Of a stretch of DNA of 9,330 nt, positions 1-5,835 are shown piece by piece. The notes under the pieces are model-generated. The model did no database searches and was not told where the DNA came from. It saw nothing but the letters and a program-made list of their open reading frames with translations. Made by a program: the position numbers and the translations under genes. Source of the DNA: an uncultured Campylobacter sp. (lineage in GTDB: Bacteria; Campylobacterota; Campylobacteria; Campylobacterales; Campylobacteraceae); NCBI RefSeq assembly GCF_938030685.1, contig NZ_CALHHX010000074.1, forward strand, positions 1-9,330. The letters are read 5' to 3'. Every line of letters begins with the position of its first letter. Positions within the stretch are counted from its first letter, which is position 1.

Positions 1-1
1 T

Positions 2-55
2 GAAAGCGAAGAAAAAGCGATGGAGTGGCTGCAGAAAAATTTTATCGGCAAATAG
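2..55 (+). CDS. 3' end of an unidentified gene (partial)
   Basis: The window opens inside an open frame that ends at TAG 53-55. The 17 visible residues read ESEEKAMEWLQKNFIGK. They are hydrophilic and probably helical, with an acidic-basic mix and a Trp-Leu-Gln core, and look like an ordinary soluble protein C-terminus. The codons (GAA, AAA, GCG, CTG, ATC, GGC) match the other genes here, and no other frame continues sensibly out of the left edge. Nothing in so short a piece identifies a family. No clear rho-independent terminator follows directly; the first strong hairpin is about 300 bp downstream. Confidence 0.55.
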   Translation, partial: ESEEKAMEWLQKNFIGK

Positions 56-357
56 GCGCAAAGCGCACTTCATGACCGCGCGAGCAGCTTGCGAACAGAT
101 CCGCAAAATAGCGGCTCTTTGTGATGCGCAGCGGCTCGCCGGCGCGATAATTGGTTTGTGGGCAATCCGCGCTTTTAAGAGAGTTCGCAGAATTTTAAAA
201 ATTTCGGAATTTGCAAAATTTTACGGATCCGAATTTTTAAAATTTTTAAAATTTGGCATAGTGGAATTTTGTCGGCTATATAGAATTTGACGGTCTGAAT
301 TTTACTGCGCGGAGCTTTTAAATTTACATATCGCAGCGCGATCGTAATAAAAGTCGT

Positions 358-392
358 AGTAGTAAAATTTCATTTTGTAAAATTTTACTACT
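358..392. other. 13-bp AT-rich inverted repeat (hairpin)
   Basis: AGTAGTAAAATTT at 358-370 is an exact reverse complement of AAATTTTACTACT at 380-392, with a 9-nt loop between. It could fold as an RNA stem on either strand. No run of T longer than three follows on the + strand and the stem is AT-rich, so it is not a classical terminator for the upstream gene. It is the longest perfect stem in this spacer. Its role is unknown. Confidence 0.5.
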
Positions 393-576
393 TTAAATTT
401 TATATCAGCAGATGTCAGCTCGTTAAATTTGCTCGCCAAATTTTATTACGTTTATTACGCAAAATCCATTCTAATGGTTTTGCAGTTAGATTTCTCCGCT
501 GCGCCGCGTTATTTTACGAGCGCGGGCTGAGGCGTTAAAATTCTCCACGAAAGCCTTAAATTAATCCAAATTTCAC

Positions 577-582
577 TATAAT
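577..582 (+). promoter_or_regulatory. -10 box of aminotransferase promoter (TATAAT)
   Basis: A perfect TATAAT lies 27 bp before the start codon of the aminotransferase gene, within an AT-rich tract. No good -35 hexamer is visible about 17 bp upstream. That is usual for sigma-70 promoters of Campylobacter, which rely on the -10 box and AT-rich upstream periodicity. Position and match quality make it the likely promoter. Confidence 0.55.
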
Positions 583-609
583 TAATCACTTAAATTTTAA
601 AGGCCGCAA

Positions 610-1935
610 ATGCTAAGCTTAGACGAAATTCGAAAAAATATCATCCTAAAACCGGGCGTGCACTATTTTGATTACACTGCTTCGGGGCTTGCTTACGAGC
701 CCGTAGAGCGCGAGATAGGCGAAATTTTAAAAACCTATGCCAACACCCACTCCGACAGCAGCTCGAGCGCGATCATCACGCAGAAGCGCTACGAGGGCGC
801 GCGCGAGAGCCTAAAAAAGTTACTTGGACTTGACGAGCGGTTTTGTCTCATTGCTTGCGGACAGGGCGCAACGGCCGCGATCAAGAAATTTCAGGAGTTG
901 CTTGGCATCTATCTGCCGCCTGCGACCAGAAGCGCGATCGGCGAGGCAAATTTACGCGCCGCGCAGCTTCCGCTCGTGCTCGTTTCGCCATACGAGCACC
1001 ATTCAAACGAGCTTAGCTTTCGCGAGGGGCTTTGCGACTACATGCGCGTGCCGCTTAGCGAGGGCGGCGAGATCGATCTGCTAGCACTTGAGCGCATCCT
1101 AAAGCTTAACGCAACACGCCGCATCATCGGCTCGTTTAGCGCCGCCTCAAACGTCACGGGCGTCGTTAGCGACTATAAAAAGATCAGCGAGCTAATCAGG
1201 GCTGCGGGCGGCATCGTCGCCTTTGACTGCGCTGCGCTGAGCTCTCACGCAAATTTAGATTGCGATCATTTCGACGCGACTTTCCTCTCGCCGCATAAGC
1301 TACTTGGCGGACCTGCTAGCTGCGGGCTTTTGGCGATCAAAAAAGAGCTGCTCAGTAGCGACGTTCCGACATTTGCCGCGGGCGGGACGGTTGCATACGC
1401 CAGCCGCGAAGGGCACGTATTTTTGAAAAATCCCGAGCAGCTAGAGGAGGGCGGTACGCCGCCTATTATCGGGCTCATGCGGGCAAATTTAGCCTACGCG
1501 CTGCGAAACGAGGTGGGCTTTGAGAGGATAAAAAGCGCCGAAGACGAGCTGGCGCAGCTTTTTGAGGGCGAGCTAGCGGGCATTGACGAGGTCATAAACT
1601 ACGCTCCGAAGGGCGCGCCGCGGCTACCGATTTTTTCATTTAACGTGCGCGGCGTCTCGGCGTATGATTTTGCCACGAGCCTTAGCAACGACTTTGGTAT
1701 CCAGACGCGCGCGGGCGTGATGTGCGCGGGACCCTACGCTCACGATCTGCTGGGTATCAAGGAGGGGCGCATGCCAGAAAACAAGCCGGGCTTCGTGCGC
1801 GTGAGCCTGCACTACACGCATACCGAGCAAGACGTGCGCTATCTCGCGAGCGCGATAAAATCCTGCATCAAAAAGCACCGCGAGCTTTGGGGCGAGGAAA
1901 AAGCGATGTATGAGATGTTCGGCGGGAAGATTTAA
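610..1935 (+). CDS. Class V aminotransferase / cysteine-desulfurase-fold PLP enzyme
   Basis: This is a 441-residue PLP-dependent enzyme of the class V (NifS/SufS/CsdA-like) family, expected in the cytoplasm. Visible landmarks, in order, are the GQGATAAIKK phosphate-binding region (84-93), PYEHHSNELSFRE with the His that stacks on PLP (around 129-130), AFDCAAL with the Asp contacting the pyridine nitrogen (D206), and SPHKLLGG with the Schiff-base lysine K230. EEGGTPP (279-285) and FVRVSLHYTHTEQD (395-408), with the carboxylate-binding Arg, follow. TRAGVMCAGPYAH places C372 where desulfurases carry their catalytic cysteine. The ATG is preceded by AAAGG at 599-603 with 6-nt spacing, and the length is normal. 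No sufE, iscU or sulfur-carrier gene is adjacent, so the substrate (cysteine, selenocysteine or another amino acid) is open. Campylobacter genomes carry an aminotransferase of this kind besides the NifS/IscS pair. The family call is firm; the specific reaction is not. Confidence 0.9.
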   Translation: MLSLDEIRKNIILKPGVHYFDYTASGLAYEPVEREIGEILKTYANTHSDSSSSAIITQKRYEGARESLKKLLGLDERFCLIACGQGATAAIKKFQELLGIYLPPATRSAIGEANLRAAQLPLVLVSPYEHHSNELSFREGLCDYMRVPLSEGGEIDLLALERILKLNATRRIIGSFSAASNVTGVVSDYKKISELIRAAGGIVAFDCAALSSHANLDCDHFDATFLSPHKLLGGPASCGLLAIKKELLSSDVPTFAAGGTVAYASREGHVFLKNPEQLEEGGTPPIIGLMRANLAYALRNEVGFERIKSAEDELAQLFEGELAGIDEVINYAPKGAPRLPIFSFNVRGVSAYDFATSLSNDFGIQTRAGVMCAGPYAHDLLGIKEGRMPENKPGFVRVSLHYTHTEQDVRYLASAIKSCIKKHRELWGEEKAMYEMFGGKI

Positions 1936-1967
1936 GCGGCGTGGGTTAGGACTTTGCCGCTTTTTTT
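1934..1967 (+). terminator. Rho-independent terminator overlapping the stop codon
   Basis: AAGCGGC (1934-1940) pairs with GCCGCTT (1956-1962), giving a 7-bp GC-rich stem with a 15-nt loop. A run of seven T follows at 1961-1967. The first two stem bases are the last two bases of the TAA stop codon, so terminator and gene end are fused. It ends transcription of the aminotransferase gene. Confidence 0.8.
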
Positions 1968-2470
1968 AGCTCATGAAATTTTATAAAATTCCGCACCGTT
2001 TTTAAAATTTATCGGAATTTCGCGCTATCTTTTTGGAATTTTACATGGGTTTTGCGCCGCGGAATTATTACTATCATTCCGCCTTTGTGCTGCAGGCAAA
2101 ATAAACGACACGCTCTGCAAAGTAACATATAATTTCGTTCATAAATTTGCGGGCAAATTCCGCAGAGTTAAAATTTAGAATTTTAAATTCTACGTCTAAA
2201 AATTGTGGAATTTCAAAATCCCGTTAGCTATATTCGCGGCTAAGCTTTAAAATTTCTTAGCAATGGAATTTTAAAATTTCACACTGCGCCGCCAGGTAAA
2301 GCCCTGCCTGTAAATTTCAAAATTTAAAGGCGCAAATTTTTATGCTCTGTTTCGCTGGGTACGCCGCGCTAGATGGTTCGCAGTGAAAATTTGAGGCAGA
2401 AATGAAATTTATTAGCGCCGCGCGAATAAAAATTCTAAAGCAAAATTAAGCTTATCCGCACTGCGCAGAA
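1968..2470. other. AT-rich spacer between convergent genes
   Basis: These 503 bp lie between the aminotransferase gene (+) and tupC (-). They contain repeated GGAATTT/AAATTT words, including GAATTTTAAAATTTC at 2266-2280. A small hairpin has GCGGAAT (2059-2065) pairing with ATTCCGC (2076-2082). No open frame with a start, ribosome binding site and believable protein was seen. There is no clear T-tailed terminator for tupC on the minus strand. The region could be decayed coding sequence, but I recognise nothing. Confidence 0.6.
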
Positions 2471-3730
2471 TTACTCCAGCCCTAAAAACGCGCCGTCTTC
2501 AAATCCGAAATAGATCCTCTCGCCCGCGCTCCAGCGCCTCTCATCCTGCGCCGTGACGCATTTTAGTAGCACGTCGCCCACCTTGATCTTGATGAGTAGA
2601 GAGGAGCCGTACTGAAGCGAAACCGAGTGCAAAATCCCCGCAAAGCAGCGTTCAAACGGGCTTTGGGATAATAAAATTTTACTCGGATTTATCGCGATTT
2701 TGCGAGCGCGTGCGAGCCCCTCTTCAAGGCGCAGCGAAATTTCATCCGAAAATTTTAAAATCCCGTTTTGCACGTCAAAGATATTTTTGTATTCAAACTC
2801 GCATATCTTGCCGCGATGCAGAAATACGCTTCTTTGCGCGATCGCGCTGAGCCATTTCTCGTCGTGGCTGGCGATGATAAAACCGCAGCCGTAGCGACTC
2901 CGCATAAATAAAATCGCGCGCGCAAAGAGCTTGGAGGCGGCAAGATCGAGGCTGTTGGTCGGCTCGTCGAGCAGATAGAGCTTCGCGCGCTGCGCCAAAG
3001 CGAGCGCAAAGGCGATGCGCTGCGTCTGCCCCGAGCTAAGCTCGAAATGCTTCTTTGATAAAAAACTTCTATCAAGCCCCGTTAGGCCGAGCGCTTCATC
3101 CACCCGCTCGTCAAATTCCGCAAGCGCGCCGCGACTTTTGAGCGCAAATTTAAAATTTTGCTCCACGCTGCGTTTTAAAAGCACGGGCTCGGGCAGCAGC
3201 AAGCAGGTCTGCCGCAGCGTCTGCAAAGATGGCGCCCGCTGCCCCCAAAGTTCCACGCTGCCGCCGCTTGGACGCTGCAAAAAAGCCAAAATCCGCAGTA
3301 GCGTGGATTTGCCGCTGCCGTTGGAGCCCAAAAGCGCCGTGATGCCGCTCGTATTTAGATCGAGGCTAGGGATATTTAGAATTTCGCTCCGTCCGTAGCG
3401 CAGCACTAGATCTCGCACTGAGATCAGTTCGCTATCGGGTACAGATCGCGCGGCGGCGGAATTCTCATTTGCAAAATTCTTTCTCGCAGAATTCTCACTC
3501 GCGAAATTCTCGCTCTTGGAATTTTTATCCGCAGAATTTGCGCTAATGGAATTCTCGGTCGCAGAATTTTCACTCGCAGAATTATTGGCGGCAGAATTTG
3601 CGCTCGTAGAATTCTCTCCTATAGAATTTGTGCCCTTGAAATTTTCGCTCATAAAATTTTCGCGCTCTCGCTCCGCCCGGTTTTTGTCCGTGAAATTCTT
3701 GCTAGGACGCGTTTGCTTATCTGCATTCAT
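2471..3730 (-). CDS. tupC: Tungstate ABC transporter ATPase TupC with a repeat-rich N-terminal extension
   Basis: This is the 419-residue cytoplasmic ATPase that drives tungstate import through TupB. The ABC domain starts near residue 103. Walker A is GSNGSGKST (135-143, K141). The signature is LSSGQTQR (231-238), a variant of LSGGQ. Walker B is LYLLDEPTNSLD (251-262, catalytic E256), and the switch is H289. At the Q-loop the usual Gln aligns with P180 in LLLPEPVLL. The last roughly 60 residues resemble a TOBE-like domain. Residues 1-95 are highly unusual: low-complexity and dominated by 14 tandem [E/A/K/T/N]-N-[S/F]-x-x pentapeptides (about 24-93), whereas TupC-type ATPases normally begin almost at the nucleotide-binding domain. 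The ATG overlaps the tupB stop as ATGA, implying translational coupling and supporting this start; M27 and a GTG near residue 105 are alternatives. The frame stays open through all repeats. Assignment as TupC rests mainly on the tupA/tupB context. Confidence 0.85.
   Translation of the reverse strand: MNADKQTRPSKNFTDKNRAERERENFMSENFKGTNSIGENSTSANSAANNSASENSATENSISANSADKNSKSENFASENSARKNFANENSAAARSVPDSELISVRDLVLRYGRSEILNIPSLDLNTSGITALLGSNGSGKSTLLRILAFLQRPSGGSVELWGQRAPSLQTLRQTCLLLPEPVLLKRSVEQNFKFALKSRGALAEFDERVDEALGLTGLDRSFLSKKHFELSSGQTQRIAFALALAQRAKLYLLDEPTNSLDLAASKLFARAILFMRSRYGCGFIIASHDEKWLSAIAQRSVFLHRGKICEFEYKNIFDVQNGILKFSDEISLRLEEGLARARKIAINPSKILLSQSPFERCFAGILHSVSLQYGSSLLIKIKVGDVLLKCVTAQDERRWSAGERIYFGFEDGAFLGLE
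3457..3666 (-). repeat. 15-bp tandem repeat array (14 units) inside tupC
   Basis: Fourteen consecutive 15-bp units, each with the + strand form NNRAATTYTNNNTNN (a core of AAATT or GAATT at a fixed position), fill 210 bp. Typical units are CAGAATTCTCACTCG and CAGAATTTGCGCTCG. On the coding strand each unit gives x-Asn-Ser/Phe-x-x. The units are diverged from each other, so the array is not a recent expansion. A lone related unit lies nearby at about 3690-3704 (TGAAATTCTTGCTAG). Because the unit is 15 bp, gain or loss of copies would keep tupC in frame. Confidence 0.9.
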
Positions 3731-4419
3731 CGATCTAGCCTTTTTAGCGCGTGGATGGCTAAATTTACCGCAAACGCTATTAAAATCAGCACCAGCGCGA
3801 GCGCTATACCCATCGCAAACTCGCCCTTGTTGGTCTCAAGCGAGATCGCCGTGGTGATCGTGCGGGTGAAATATTTGATATTGCCGCCGATCATCATCGC
3901 TACGCCTACCTCGGCGACGATCCGCCCGTAAGCGGTGGCGATGACGACCAGCAGGGCGTAGCGCAGCTCGTAAAGCACGCAAAGGATTAAATTTAGCGGG
4001 CTTAGGCGGTAGTTCATAATGTTTAGATAGTGCTTTTTGTCCATATTTTCGATGACGCTGGCGCTTAGCGAGACGATGATGGGAAGCGCCAGCACAAACT
4101 GCCCGAGCATTACGGCCTTGAGCGTAAAAAGCAGCCCCAGCTCGCCAAAAGGGCCGTTTCTGGAGATGAAAGCATAAAGTATCAGTCCTATCGCTACCGT
4201 GGGCATCGCAAGTGCGACGTCGCTTAAAAGCCTAAGCGTTCTGCGAGCGCGAAATTCGTAAAATCCGAGGATAAATCCTATCGGAAAGCCGGTTATAATC
4301 GCAAAAAGTATCGAGATGCTCGAAGTATAAAGCGTCGCTTTAATCGCCGAAAATGTCTCCGCATCGCCGCTAAAAAGCAGTCCGAATGCGCTTAAAATTC
4401 CTTCTAAAATAAAGTCCAA
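3727..4419 (-). CDS. tupB: Tungstate ABC transporter permease TupB
   Basis: This is a 230-residue inner-membrane permease of the ModB/TupB type that passes tungstate from TupA into the cytoplasm. Hydrophobic segments occur near residues 29-53, 65-85, 97-122, 142-164 and 200-225. The cytoplasmic EAA-like loop that docks on the ATPase is visible as GRIVAEVGVAMMIGGNI (165-181). The N-terminal MDFILEGILSAFGLLFSGD followed by E21-T22-F23 is of TupB type. The start codon is TTG (4419-4417), preceded on the minus strand by TTAGGA with 7-nt spacing. No in-frame ATG lies nearby, so the rare start is well supported. The stop TGA overlaps the tupC start by four bases. The gene is transcribed divergently from tupA across a 70-bp region, an arrangement I recall from C. 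jejuni. Confidence 0.9.
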   Translation of the reverse strand: MDFILEGILSAFGLLFSGDAETFSAIKATLYTSSISILFAIITGFPIGFILGFYEFRARRTLRLLSDVALAMPTVAIGLILYAFISRNGPFGELGLLFTLKAVMLGQFVLALPIIVSLSASVIENMDKKHYLNIMNYRLSPLNLILCVLYELRYALLVVIATAYGRIVAEVGVAMMIGGNIKYFTRTITTAISLETNKGEFAMGIALALVLILIAFAVNLAIHALKRLDR

Positions 4420-4450
4420 GATTGTGTCCTAAATGTTCTATTCTGGCAAA

Positions 4451-4456
4451 TTTATA
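4451..4456 (-). promoter_or_regulatory. Candidate -10 box for tupBC
   Basis: On the minus strand TATAAA lies about 32 bp before the TTG start of tupB, directly beside the 19-bp palindrome. A second possibility, TATTAT, sits inside the palindrome. No convincing -35 is seen. It is proposed only because tupBC must start within this 70-bp divergent region. Confidence 0.3.
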
Positions 4457-4472
4457 TGCTATAATAGCATAT
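4454..4472. promoter_or_regulatory. 19-bp palindromic operator candidate between tupA and tupB
   Basis: ATATGCTAT-A-ATAGCATAT is a perfect inverted repeat with 9-bp arms and a single central base. It covers the tupA -10 box completely and abuts the proposed tupB -10. A dimeric repressor bound here could shut both directions. Tungstate and molybdate genes are commonly controlled by ModE-like regulators, and in C. jejuni a ModE-like protein is reported to act on tup genes. Attributing this site to ModE is inference from context, not from a verified motif match. Confidence 0.55.
4460..4465 (+). promoter_or_regulatory. -10 box of tupA promoter (TATAAT)
   Basis: A perfect TATAAT lies 24 bp before the tupA start codon and in the centre of the palindrome. 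The region 17 bp upstream has no clear -35 hexamer, as is typical of Campylobacter promoters. The predicted RNA leader is under 20 nt and contains just the ribosome binding site AAAGGAGA (4478-4485). Confidence 0.65.
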
Positions 4473-4489
4473 TTTTTAAAGGAGATAAC

Positions 4490-5308
4490 ATGAAAAAAAT
4501 ATTTTTTGTTTCGCTCGCTCTTAGTGCGAGCCTTTTTGCCGCCGACAATGATTTGGTGATGGCAACCACAACGAGCACCGATAATACGGGCTTATTAGAC
4601 GCTATCTATCCTGCGTATAAGGCGGAAACAGGCGTCGATATCAAATGGACGGCGGTAGGCACAGGTGCTGCTCTAAAGCTTGGCGAGAACTGCGATGCGG
4701 ACATACTTTTCGTACATTCGCCGAAGGTCGAGAAAGAATTTGTAGAAAAAGGCTTCGGCGTTGATCGCACGCCCGTTATGTATAATGATTTTATCCTCAT
4801 CGCCGATAAATCGATCGCGCCTAAATTTAAAGGCAAGGACCTTAAAGGCTCGTTTGAGCTAATCAAGGCGGAGAAGATTAAATTTTTCTCTCGCGGCGAT
4901 AAATCGGGCACCGACAACAAAGAGAAAGGAATTTGGAAAAAGGTTGAGGGCGCCGTACCTGAAAATGAGGCATGGTATAACCAAACCGGTCAAGGCATGA
5001 TCGCTACGATCAACGCAGCCGCCGAGCAAAAGGGCGTGACCTTCACCGATCGCGGCACCTACATCAAATACGAGGACAATAAAAAGGGCAATCCCGATAT
5101 GGTTATCATCAACGAAGGCGATAACGATCTGAAGAATTTTTACTCCGTAATCGCGGTCAATCCGAAGCACTGCCCAAAAGCCGACTATGAAAACGCGCAG
5201 CGCTTCATCAAATGGATTACTAGCGAGAAGGGGCAGAAGTTCGTAGGCGATTTCAAGCTGCTAAATAAGCCGCTTTTCACCCCTGATGCGAATACTCGCA
5301 AGAATTAG
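4490..5308 (+). CDS. tupA: Tungstate-binding periplasmic protein TupA
   Basis: This is a 272-residue periplasmic solute-binding protein that captures tungstate for TupBC. An N-terminal Sec signal peptide (MKKIFFVSLALSASLFA, cleavage near residues 17-18, no lipobox Cys) is followed by the family hallmark ATTTSTDNTGLLD (25-37), whose TTTS loop binds the oxyanion. Further landmarks are DADILFVHSPK, the FFSRGDKSGTDNKEK segment with its Arg and Ser/Thr ligand candidates, and the C-terminal ITSEKGQKFVGDFK typical of this fold. The true start is ATG 4490, with AAAGGAGA 4 nt upstream and immediately before the signal peptide. An in-frame ATG at 4433 lies upstream of the promoter and would ruin the signal sequence. 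The gene is divergent from tupBC and closed by a terminator. TupA versus the molybdate protein ModA is decided by the TTTSTDNTG motif and overall similarity to known TupA proteins. Confidence 0.93.
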   Translation: MKKIFFVSLALSASLFAADNDLVMATTTSTDNTGLLDAIYPAYKAETGVDIKWTAVGTGAALKLGENCDADILFVHSPKVEKEFVEKGFGVDRTPVMYNDFILIADKSIAPKFKGKDLKGSFELIKAEKIKFFSRGDKSGTDNKEKGIWKKVEGAVPENEAWYNQTGQGMIATINAAAEQKGVTFTDRGTYIKYEDNKKGNPDMVIINEGDNDLKNFYSVIAVNPKHCPKADYENAQRFIKWITSEKGQKFVGDFKLLNKPLFTPDANTRKN

Positions 5309-5332
5309 CTCTAGCTAAATAAGGCTAAATTT

Positions 5333-5368
5333 AAAGCCCAAAGGCGAAGCGCCGTCTTTGGGCTTTTG
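5333..5368 (+). terminator. Rho-independent terminator of tupA
   Basis: AAAGCCCAAAG (5333-5343) pairs perfectly with CTTTGGGCTTT (5356-5366), an 11-bp stem, 25 bp after the tupA stop. The loop can itself pair GGCG with CGCC. TTTT follows, then a G and CTTTTT. A strong terminator ending tupA transcription. Confidence 0.85.
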
Positions 5369-5677
5369 CTTTTTCATAAATCAATCCGCGCGCCTTTAAA
5401 TTTAGCTCTTTTGCTTCTAAAATTTAACCGGTGCTTTTTACCGCGTCTTTTTACGATACATTTTTTACTTTCTCGCCATACATTTAAATTTATCGCAGCT
5501 TCGTTTGTAGGCAATAGGCTTAAAATTTCAGCTATATTTGAGATCGGTACGGAGAAATTCCAGTCGTGTTCGGATATACTTTAATGTCTAGCGGTATTTA
5601 TACAGCGCAAAATTTAATAGTATTTATGTGTGACTCAAAATTTTAGTTTGTTATGAATTTAATTTGAAGTAGCAGTT

Positions 5678-5708
5678 AAGCTCGGGCGTATGAAAAACGC
5701 CCAAGCTT
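5678..5708. other. 12-bp stem hairpin downstream of dnaK
   Basis: AAGCTCGGGCGT (5678-5689) pairs with ACGCCCAAGCTT (5697-5708) with one C/A mismatch and a 7-nt loop. It lies 128 bp beyond the dnaK stop. Neither strand has a T-run after the stem, so it does not look like a standard terminator. It may mark the operon end or stabilise its mRNA 3' end. Confidence 0.4.
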
Positions 5709-5751
5709 GTGAAGCTGTGAAATTTTATGTGCGGTTTATGGGGTCGCTTCT

Positions 5752-5807
5752 GCCGCGCGCCGATAAAATTACTTTTCAAGCGCAGGCAAAACTACCGAGC
5801 GCGCGGC
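5752..5807. other. 9-bp GC-only inverted repeat downstream of dnaK
   Basis: GCCGCGCGC (5752-5760) and GCGCGCGGC (5799-5807) are exact inverted copies separated by 38 bp, starting 29 bp after the dnaK stop on the minus strand. The all-GC arms stand out in an AT-rich spacer. No T-run follows on the minus strand. It could be a 3'-end stem of the heat-shock operon mRNA. Confidence 0.35.
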
Positions 5808-5835
5808 TATAAATTTCACTTTGCGTGTGAGCGAA

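Larger units (their letters stand above)
56..609. other. AT-rich intergenic spacer
   Basis: These 554 bp separate the partial gene from the aminotransferase gene. The spacer is dominated by runs such as AATTTTTAAAATTT (about 181-256) and by scattered GCGC-type words. An open frame at 72-290 reads as low-complexity Lys/Phe/Leu in its second half, has no ribosome binding site, and is not credible. Two things can be supported: an AT-rich hairpin at 358-392 and the promoter and ribosome binding site of the next gene near the right end. I see no RNA gene. Confidence 0.7.
5369..5835. other. Spacer between tupA and dnaK (convergent)
   Basis: These 467 bp hold no convincing gene. An open frame covering 5366-5584 starts inside the tupA terminator, has no ribosome binding site, and reads as a Leu/Phe/Arg-rich product of AT-rich DNA. 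Two inverted repeats downstream of dnaK are described separately. AAATTT words are frequent, as in the other spacers. Confidence 0.6.

Noticed and set aside
72..290. 72-codon open frame on the + strand
   Set aside because: No ribosome binding site. The second half is Lys/Phe/Leu low complexity produced by AAATTT words, and the codon pattern is unlike the real genes.
824..1084. Overlapping + strand frame inside the aminotransferase gene
   Set aside because: It is Arg/Ala/Ser-rich out-of-frame reading of GC-rich codons and has no ribosome binding site.
2059..2082. Hairpin GCGGAAT/ATTCCGC as a terminator for tupBC
   Set aside because: On the minus strand it is followed by GC-rich sequence and no T-run, and it lies about 390 bp past the tupC stop.
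3457..3666. CRISPR array
   Set aside because: The units are 15 bp, contiguous and without unique spacers, and they encode an in-frame peptide repeat. The same reasoning excludes the 9-bp array at 9272-9330.
3516..3857. + strand frame antisense to tupC/tupB with AEFxL-like five-residue repeats
   Set aside because: It looks like a pentapeptide-repeat protein, but the periodicity is the mirror image of the 15-bp array in tupC. It then runs through well-conserved tupB sequence and has no ribosome binding site.
4433..4489. Longer TupA start at 4433
   Set aside because: It would add 19 residues before an ideal signal peptide and lies upstream of the TATAAT box. The strong ribosome binding site belongs to ATG 4490.
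5366..5584. 72-codon open frame after tupA
   Set aside because: It begins inside the tupA terminator, lacks a ribosome binding site, and has the composition of AT-rich non-coding DNA.
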